Of a DNA stretch of 64,000 bases, positions 57,762 through 64,000 are shown in pieces. The translations under genes and the position numbers were made by a program. The number at the start of each line of letters is the position of its first letter. Position 1 is the stretch's first letter. This stretch comes from Acidobacteria bacterium AB60 (GTDB taxonomy: Bacteria > Acidobacteriota > Terriglobia > Terriglobales > Acidobacteriaceae), in assembly GCA_008682415.1 (NCBI GenBank), contig VANK01000004.1:62001-126000 (forward strand). Reading direction: 5' to 3'. A model generated the notes under the pieces. That model did no database searches, was not told the origin of the DNA, and saw only the letters and a list, made by a program, of their open reading frames with translations.

Positions 57762-59459
57762 TCACGTCAGGATAATCTTCCGGACCTCCCCGTCCGGGTC
57801 ATCGGCCATCCGGCACTGGTTGTCCCAAACCATCGTCGCATTGGTCTCGGGGTCCGTGGGCTTCCAGGTCAAGCCGGGAATGCTTGGATTTCCGGTAGCG
57901 GCGAAGGCCGCCCAGGCTCCTGCCATCTTTTTGGCCAGTGCCTGAGCCTCAGGCGTGTTGCCGGTGCCCTGCTCGCAGCGCTTGGTGTTGTCAAAGCAGA
58001 ACTGGAGATCAGCCGTGTGCCACGCCCCGGGGACGCCATCGAGGATAGGCGTCTGCCACGTGAAGTAGTACGCGTAGGCGGGCGCAGCGTTCAACGCGTG
58101 CTTCAGGCGCGCCATCTTGACCACGTTGTTGCGCATCGACAGGCCATTCAACCCGGGGCTGCCACTGCACATGTAAGACAGAGTCTGGATCTTCTTTTGC
58201 GGGTAGGCCTTTTTCAGTCCGGCAACAATTGCGGTGGCCTTCTCCTCTCCATAGGTCTTGGTGAGATTCGCGTGCCACTCCTCTTCGGTAGGCCTCTGGG
58301 ACATGCGATTGCCCTCTTCGCTTACCGATCCGATCAGCATGGGGACATCCTTTGAGATCTCCGGAGCGGCGTCAAAGAACGCGCGCATGTTGATGACCTT
58401 GCCATCAACGCACGGCGACCATCCCACGCGCGGCTTGCCCGGCGCGCCCGGGCCCATCATAGGCGGCCCTGGCGGGTTGATCTTGGCGACAGCTGCGTTG
58501 CCGGCTGCGATCAGCTTGCTCCACTCCATCTTTTGCAGGGACTCGATGTCGTTAGCGGCGAGCCCGAGATCCTTCATCACCTGCCGGGCCACCTCCTTTT
58601 GCTGCTCGCGGGTAGGCGAGTTGCCGCCGCCCCCGGATTGCGCGGCGGCCCGATGGAATAATCCGTGAGCCGAGGGCATGCCCATCAGGGTGGTCACCTT
58701 GGATCCGCCGCCGGACTGGCCGTAGATCATTACTCGATCGGGATCGCCGCCGAAGTTCTCGATGTTGTCGCGGACCCACTGGAGGGCTGCGACGAGATCG
58801 GTCATGCCGACATTGGCGGAGTCTTCATAGGCTGATCCGCCGATCTCCGACACGTCGAAGAAGCCAAGAATGTTGAGGCGGTGATTGACCGAGACCTGCA
58901 CCACGTCGTGATGGCGCGCCATCTGTGCGCCTTCATGCGACGGAAGTTCGTACGAGGATCCGAAGCTGAATCCGCCGCCGTGGATGTAGAACATCACCGG
59001 CCGCTTGCCGGTCAGGCCAGGGGTCCAAATGTTCAGCCGGAGCATGTCCTCGCTTTGCCAACCGTCGTCCCAGTCCTGGATGAAGGTCTGTTCGGGGCTC
59101 GTCCAAGTGTGAAGGTTCTGCGGGCAATTCGCCCAGTAGATCAATGCCGGGTATTCGTCTGTCCATGGCTTGGGCGGCTTTGCCGGGAGCCAGCGGTTCG
59201 CGCCAGCGGTCGTATCGCCGTAAGGAACTCCCTTGAACGTGAACACCCCTCCATCGACAAATCCGCGGACTTTTCCGTAGCGCGTATTGGCAATGGCGGA
59301 GCGCGGAGTCGAAACGTTGCCTGGTTCCTGGTGAGCCGCGGTCTTGACACTGTCTGAAGCAGCGGACGGCCGGCCCGCAACGAGGCCGGCTCCCGCCGTG
59401 GCTGAAAGGATCAGGGCCTCGCGGCGGGTAAGGCCGGCGCGCTTGAGCAGTTCCGACAT
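57762..59459 (-). CDS. Exported type-B carboxylesterase
   Basis: 565 residues. A twin-arginine-like signal (TRREALILSATAGAGL, about 11-26) suggests Tat export. The oxyanion-hole HGGGFSFG is at about 160-167, the nucleophile Ser249 in GQSGGGS, the acid in SVSEEGNR, and the histidine in GAWHTADLQF. Type-B esterases act on diverse esters; here it is grouped with glycosidases, so acetyl- or feruloyl-ester cleavage is plausible. Confidence 0.93.
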   Translation of the reverse strand: MSELLKRAGLTRREALILSATAGAGLVAGRPSAASDSVKTAAHQEPGNVSTPRSAIANTRYGKVRGFVDGGVFTFKGVPYGDTTAGANRWLPAKPPKPWTDEYPALIYWANCPQNLHTWTSPEQTFIQDWDDGWQSEDMLRLNIWTPGLTGKRPVMFYIHGGGFSFGSSYELPSHEGAQMARHHDVVQVSVNHRLNILGFFDVSEIGGSAYEDSANVGMTDLVAALQWVRDNIENFGGDPDRVMIYGQSGGGSKVTTLMGMPSAHGLFHRAAAQSGGGGNSPTREQQKEVARQVMKDLGLAANDIESLQKMEWSKLIAAGNAAVAKINPPGPPMMGPGAPGKPRVGWSPCVDGKVINMRAFFDAAPEISKDVPMLIGSVSEEGNRMSQRPTEEEWHANLTKTYGEEKATAIVAGLKKAYPQKKIQTLSYMCSGSPGLNGLSMRNNVVKMARLKHALNAAPAYAYYFTWQTPILDGVPGAWHTADLQFCFDNTKRCEQGTGNTPEAQALAKKMAGAWAAFAATGNPSIPGLTWKPTDPETNATMVWDNQCRMADDPDGEVRKIILT

Positions 59460-59564
59460 GGTGTTCTCCTTTGCTTACCCGGGATTTGCTGCTCAGGCAG
59501 AAAACCCCAGGGCTTTGAATGCACGATCTACTTCGAGTCTTGGCCTCGCTCCGGGTAGGAATGG

Positions 59565-62246
59565 CTATTCCGGCAAGGCGTACTGGCCCTCAACATGGAA
59601 GTGGCCGACGGAGCCGGCCGCTTCCGTGTCGGGCTGGCCTCCGCCGATGCTGATCGTGTAGTCGCCCTGCGCGATGATGGGGTTTCCATCCTCGGTCACG
59701 ATGCCAAGGTCGCGCGGGCCCAAGTCAAACTGAACTTTTTCACTTGCTCCGGGATCGAGGTGAATGCGCTTGAATCCCCGCAGGGCAATGCGGGGCGCGC
59801 CCTTGACCTGTGGAAACTTGAGATAGAGCTGCACCACCTCGTCTCCCGCAAGCTTGCCGGAGTTGGTCACGGTTACTTCGGCGGTGAGCGGGTGTCCGGC
59901 GGCGACGTTCTGCTCCGGCAAGCTCACCTCGCCGTAGCTGAATTTTGTGTAGCTCAATCCGTAGCCGAACGGATAGAGGGGCTTGCCGCTGAAGTACCGG
60001 TAGGTGCGGTTGGCCATGCCGTAGTCTTCAAAGTTGGGCAACTGATCCACACCCGTATAAAAGGTGACGGGCAGCCTGCCGGCCGGATTGTTCTTCCCAC
60101 TCAGGGTCTCGGCCACCGCTGCGCCGCCCTCTTCGCCTGGGTACCACGCTTCGAGAACGGCGTTGGCATGTTGGTTGATCCAGTTCACAGCCAGCGCGCT
60201 GCCGTTCATCAGAACCACGGCAACTGGTTTGCCGGTGCCCACCATCGCCTCCACCAGATCTTCTTCCGGCTGAGGAAGGTCGATGCTGGTGCGATCGCCG
60301 CCAAGAAAGCCGGGTTCGCTCACGGGCATTTCTTCGCCTTCAAGCTGGCTGGTGATTCCTACCACCGCGATCACAACATCGGCGTTCTTTGCAGCGGCCA
60401 TCGCATCGGGGGAGACGCCGTTGTTCGCTTTGGCCCAGATCAGTTCCGCATGCGGCTTGCTGTTGCGCATACCGTAGGAAACTTCGAGCGCGACCTTGCG
60501 ACCTTTCTCCAGGTGAACGCGGCCTACGCCTGCGGAGAGCCCGCGTGTGCCGCCGCCGAAGGCCGTGGCCACCGGCTTGCCTTCCACGGTAAGCCGTCCG
60601 AATCCCTCACAGCGAATTCCCAGAAGATAGTCGCCCGACTCTATGGGGGTCAGAAACCCGGACCATTGCACGCCAAAGGTCTTCTTCTCTGCGATCTCCT
60701 TGGGGAGATTGTTCTCATCGAGCCTGACATTCGTTTCGGTGCGGCTGACGATGGGTTTGGCGTTCGTGTCCTGTCCGGGCCCTCTGCGCATTCCTTCGTT
60801 GTAGTCGGCCTTTAGTCCCGGTTTGCCATCGGGAGTGCTGAGCACCGCGTCAGGCACCGGGTTGCCGTCCGTGCGGAGGAACTGCGTTCCCGGAACGAAC
60901 GAGATGCTTGCGTTGGGAAACTCGGCGTGCAGCCCATCAAGAATGGAGACGATGTGCGTCGGCTGCCCGGCGTAGTTTCCAATGAGCGGCCGGGTCTGGT
61001 CGGCAAGCGGACCGACCACCGCAATCTTCTTGATCTCCGGCTTCAACGGGAGCAGTCCGTCGTTCTTGAGCAGGACCATGGACTCATTGGCCAGCTTGCG
61101 GGCCTCGGTGCGATGTTCCGCGCTGTCGAGTTCCTTCTCGTCGATCTTGGCGTACGGCACCATCTCGGGAGGATCGAACATGCCGAGCTTCATGCGCGCC
61201 GTGAAGAGCCGAATGAGAGCGGTATCCAGCACGCTTTCCGGCAGGTATCCCTGCTGCACTGCATCGATGTATGCCTTCTCAACCGGCTCGCCGAATCGCT
61301 GCGTGAAGGTGACGCACTCGTTATCCATGCCGCGGATCACCGAGATCGCCGCGCCCTGTGCCTGGGTGGGGCGATAGCGATGGTTGGCGGCGACGTCGCG
61401 AACGGCATCGCAGTCGGAGACCACGTATCCCTGGAATCCCCATTTGCCGCGGAGTTGATCCTGCAATAGGTACTGATTCGCGCATGCCGGCTGGCCGTTG
61501 ATGGCGTTGTACGCGCACATCACCGATCCGGCTTTGCCTTCGACAACCGCCGCGCGGAATGCCGGCTCGTAGGTGTCCACCTGGTCGTGCTTGCTGACGT
61601 CCACGTCGGCGAAGTGGCGGGTGGGCTCGGGCCCGCTGTGCACCGCATAGTGCTTCGGCGTGGCGATGGCCAGGTAGTACTTGGGATCAGTCCCTTGCAG
61701 CCCGGTGACATAAGCGACGCCCATGCGGCCGGTCAGGAAGGGGTCTTCTCCATAGGTCTCCTGACCGCGGCCCCAGCGCGGATCGCGGAAGATATTGAGA
61801 TTGGGAGACCAGAAGTCGAGTCCTCCCATGATGCCGGTGTGCCCCTCGCGCAGGTTCTGCACATGCTTGATGCGGCCCTCGATTCCGATCTGTGCCGCCA
61901 TGGTGTGAATGCCGGGAGCGTCGAACGTAGCCGCCAGGCCGACCGGCTCGGGATATTCTGTCACGCCCTCATTGATCACGCCGTGCAGAGCCTCACTCCA
62001 CCACTGGTACGCGGGAACCTTGAGCCGGGAGACCGCGGCGGAGTTGTTCTGCATCTGGGTAGCTTTCTCCGCCAGGGTCATTCGGTGCACCAGGTCCGTA
62101 GCACGCTGCTCGGGCGAGAGCTGAGGATTGAGGTAGGGAGGGTTTTCCGACTCCTGCGCGATGGCATTCTGCAAGCCTGCTCCCATGAAGAGCGCTCCGG
62201 CGCAGGCAACAAGGCATTTGAGGTTCCGCGTAAGGCTGCATCTCAT
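59565..62246 (-). CDS. Exported GH3 beta-glycosidase with PA14 insertion
   Basis: 893 residues from ATG 62246. Signal peptide about 1-31 (ending AIAQ). GH3 N-domain with nucleophile Asp278 in VVSDCDAV; the second domain carries MVLLKNDGLLPL, a PA14 module sits at about 480-620, and a fibronectin-III-like domain closes the protein. Likely beta-glucosidase or beta-xylosidase. The PA14 insertion usually shapes oligosaccharide specificity. It starts 73 bases after the esterase-downstream gene on the same strand. Confidence 0.95.
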   Translation of the reverse strand: MRCSLTRNLKCLVACAGALFMGAGLQNAIAQESENPPYLNPQLSPEQRATDLVHRMTLAEKATQMQNNSAAVSRLKVPAYQWWSEALHGVINEGVTEYPEPVGLAATFDAPGIHTMAAQIGIEGRIKHVQNLREGHTGIMGGLDFWSPNLNIFRDPRWGRGQETYGEDPFLTGRMGVAYVTGLQGTDPKYYLAIATPKHYAVHSGPEPTRHFADVDVSKHDQVDTYEPAFRAAVVEGKAGSVMCAYNAINGQPACANQYLLQDQLRGKWGFQGYVVSDCDAVRDVAANHRYRPTQAQGAAISVIRGMDNECVTFTQRFGEPVEKAYIDAVQQGYLPESVLDTALIRLFTARMKLGMFDPPEMVPYAKIDEKELDSAEHRTEARKLANESMVLLKNDGLLPLKPEIKKIAVVGPLADQTRPLIGNYAGQPTHIVSILDGLHAEFPNASISFVPGTQFLRTDGNPVPDAVLSTPDGKPGLKADYNEGMRRGPGQDTNAKPIVSRTETNVRLDENNLPKEIAEKKTFGVQWSGFLTPIESGDYLLGIRCEGFGRLTVEGKPVATAFGGGTRGLSAGVGRVHLEKGRKVALEVSYGMRNSKPHAELIWAKANNGVSPDAMAAAKNADVVIAVVGITSQLEGEEMPVSEPGFLGGDRTSIDLPQPEEDLVEAMVGTGKPVAVVLMNGSALAVNWINQHANAVLEAWYPGEEGGAAVAETLSGKNNPAGRLPVTFYTGVDQLPNFEDYGMANRTYRYFSGKPLYPFGYGLSYTKFSYGEVSLPEQNVAAGHPLTAEVTVTNSGKLAGDEVVQLYLKFPQVKGAPRIALRGFKRIHLDPGASEKVQFDLGPRDLGIVTEDGNPIIAQGDYTISIGGGQPDTEAAGSVGHFHVEGQYALPE

Positions 62247-62318
62247 ACGACTTCTCTCTCCCTCTTCCATCTGAACAACGGGACTACTCGGTGTGGTACG
62301 GCTGGTGCACGAACTGGC

Positions 62319-64000
62319 TCAATAAGTCCGGACTCCCTCGGTCTTGCCCGGCCAATGATCTGTCCGGAATGGAACTGCGGGAAGTCCGGCGCCGTTGAAG
62401 AGCGTCGCTGCCGGATTCGACTGCCAGGCATAGCGCGTCTGAGTGGGGTTCGGCACAGAAGGAGAGGAGACGACGATGGTGTCTCCCTCAATGTGCGCGT
62501 CAGCCCAATACCACTTGCGGTCGTCTCCGGCGATGGCGAACTCGCCAAGCTTTTCGCCTTTCACAACCAGACCACCGTCCGTATGGGCGAAGTGCAGACG
62601 CAGCGATCCTGGCTGCCGTTCCACCGATTCAAAGGTGGGGCCTGAGTAAGGCTCATGCTTGCCGTAATACTTCGCCAGCGCGCACAGGGCAAGGCGATCA
62701 CCCACCGGCCGCTTCTCCCTGGCGTGGATGTTGTCGGGGTCGCCCGTGTCGATTGTGACGGCGAGGCAGGAATTGGGAACAGTGTCCGCCACAATCGCCT
62801 GTGACTCGCGCGTCTCGGTCCAGTCGTCACCGTCTACGGGTACGGGGCTACGCTGCGTGAAAACCGGGAGGCTGACGATGTAGAAGGGGATGTCTCCCTG
62901 GCTGAAGAGCGATCGCCAATCCGCGATCATTGCGGGGAGAACCTTGCGGTACTGGAATCCTCGTGGCGAGTTCTGCTCTCCCTGATACCAGAGGACACCG
63001 GTTAGGGCGAGAGGCGCGATCGGCGCTAACATGCCGTCGTAGAGGACGGTCGGCATGACCGGCCAGTTTTCATAGCCAATCGGCAGGGGCTGCGGGGGGC
63101 GCGCGTCCACGCTGAGTCTGGCTTTCCACGCGCCGGCCAGAGGAATCATCGCTCCGTCGGCCAGCTTGAGATACAGATCCGCGGGCTTGGAAAGGAATCC
63201 GCCCTCGGGCTTCGTCTTGAGAACGCGAATCGCGATCACATTGCGGCCCGGCTTGAGAACTCCCGGGCGCACGAAGTACACCCGGGGATTTTCGACCCAG
63301 GCGCTGGCCCCCACCTCAACCCCATTGATGTAAGCCGTGTCCATACGCTCGATGGAACCGAGGTGAAGCGTGGTTCCACCCCGGGGAAACGGGCCAGGTG
63401 GCGTTGTTGGCTCCGCCGGAGGCTTGGGCAGAGGGTCCGGTAGAGTGATCTCTCTCCGAAACCACACCACCGCGGGTGTATCCGGAACTCCGACTTCCGC
63501 GAATCCTCCGGGCACTTGTACCTGCTTCCAACTTGAGTCGTTGAGGTCGGGATCCCCCCACTTGTTCTTTTGCCCAATGTCGTATCGGTCATACCATGGC
63601 ATCACGAAGTTGCCGTATTCCGGTGCGTTCTCTTCCTTCAGGCGGTCCAGTTCGGCAAGTGGCACGTCGAAGTCGTGAAGGGCCCGAAGCGTTGGCTCAC
63701 TCGCCCAAGCTTCCGCCGGGCTTCCGCCCACCGCATCCACCACGAGTCCGATCGGGATATGGATCTCCTGCTGGACCTTGCGCGCGAAGTAGTAGGCAAC
63801 CGCCGACATGCCGCTCGCCGTATCTGGCGAGACAACACGCCACTCACCCTCGATCGTATCCACCGGGTGATAGGCCGGGTGGCCCTGCACGGAGAAGAAT
63901 CGAATGTCTGGATAGTTGGCCGCCTTGATCTCCGCATCGCCATCCTTGGTAAATCGAAGCGGAACTCCCATATTGGACTGACCACCGCAGAGCCAGACAT
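62319..64000 (-). CDS. Sialate O-acetylesterase/SASA-family carbohydrate esterase, 5' end outside window
   Basis: The frame is open to the right edge. The last visible bases encode VWLCGGQSNMG, the GxSN nucleophile motif with serine, so the gene starts beyond base 64000. Visible later motifs include LVVDAVGGSPAEAWAS and GVLWYQGEQNSP, typical of the SASA (DUF303) fold. Such esterases remove acetyl groups from sialic acid or plant polysaccharides; next to GH3 and a type-B esterase, hemicellulose deacetylation is the better guess. Confidence 0.9.
   Translation of the reverse strand, partial: VWLCGGQSNMGVPLRFTKDGDAEIKAANYPDIRFFSVQGHPAYHPVDTIEGEWRVVSPDTASGMSAVAYYFARKVQQEIHIPIGLVVDAVGGSPAEAWASEPTLRALHDFDVPLAELDRLKEENAPEYGNFVMPWYDRYDIGQKNKWGDPDLNDSSWKQVQVPGGFAEVGVPDTPAVVWFRREITLPDPLPKPPAEPTTPPGPFPRGGTTLHLGSIERMDTAYINGVEVGASAWVENPRVYFVRPGVLKPGRNVIAIRVLKTKPEGGFLSKPADLYLKLADGAMIPLAGAWKARLSVDARPPQPLPIGYENWPVMPTVLYDGMLAPIAPLALTGVLWYQGEQNSPRGFQYRKVLPAMIADWRSLFSQGDIPFYIVSLPVFTQRSPVPVDGDDWTETRESQAIVADTVPNSCLAVTIDTGDPDNIHAREKRPVGDRLALCALAKYYGKHEPYSGPTFESVERQPGSLRLHFAHTDGGLVVKGEKLGEFAIAGDDRKWYWADAHIEGDTIVVSSPSVPNPTQTRYAWQSNPAATLFNGAGLPAVPFRTDHWPGKTEGVRTY

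Overview
The window looks like a chromosomal segment of an Acidobacteriota member, probably Terriglobia/Acidobacteriaceae. The evidence is an acidobacterial-type (ADOP) MacB-like permease at the left edge, GC-rich coding, several secreted glycoside hydrolases and esterases, an ATP synthase operon with two b-type stator genes, and abundant short intergenic repeats. The assignment is by family recognition only. No rRNA, tRNA, phage or insertion sequence was recognised.

Layout. 0-6 kb: permease tail, a squalene-cyclase-like protein, a periplasmic Gfo/Idh/MocA protein and small exported proteins. 6-13 kb: protein quality control (trigger factor, ClpP, ClpX, Lon), interrupted by a decayed VapBC toxin-antitoxin pair. 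13-16.3 kb: an ArsR/SRPBCC pair with two palindromic operators, a GlcG-like protein, the GTPase EngB and an apparently intact Phd/VapC-type toxin-antitoxin pair. 16.3-23.2 kb: ATP synthase genes b', b, delta, alpha, gamma, beta, epsilon on the minus strand, without a or c. 23.5-29.7 kb: MetG, a secreted esterase and a MurU-like nucleotidyltransferase, separated by two palindrome arrays. 31.6-33.1 kb: a sugar-kinase-like domain fused to a RapZ C-terminal domain. 33.3-37.4 kb: a probable type VI secretion accessory islet with a DUF4123 adaptor. 37.4-49.8 kb: PP2C phosphatase, membrane proteins, HolA and LptE (separated by a 10-unit 90-bp palindrome array), shikimate kinase, haem O synthase and DUF420. 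49.8-52.3 kb: a GH42 galactosidase and remnants of other glycosidases. 52.5-57.7 kb: AmtB, GlnK, an unknown protein and a FixL/FixJ-like two-component pair. 57.8-64 kb: carboxylesterase, GH3 glycosidase and sialate O-acetylesterase, a polysaccharide-degradation group cut by the right edge.

The most unusual content is non-coding. A modular palindrome family (16-nt arms, 7-nt loop) forms three arrays that share spacer modules. A second family of degenerate tracts with a strict 7-bp period occurs in at least eleven intergenic sites, and the two families meet inside one array. Large open frames across these arrays are artefacts of repeat periodicity. Other notable points are the kinase-RapZ fusion near a MurU-like enzyme, the DUF4123 islet, the frameshifted VapBC remnant, a histidine-rich trigger factor and a CPBP-like membrane protein that has lost its glutamate motif.
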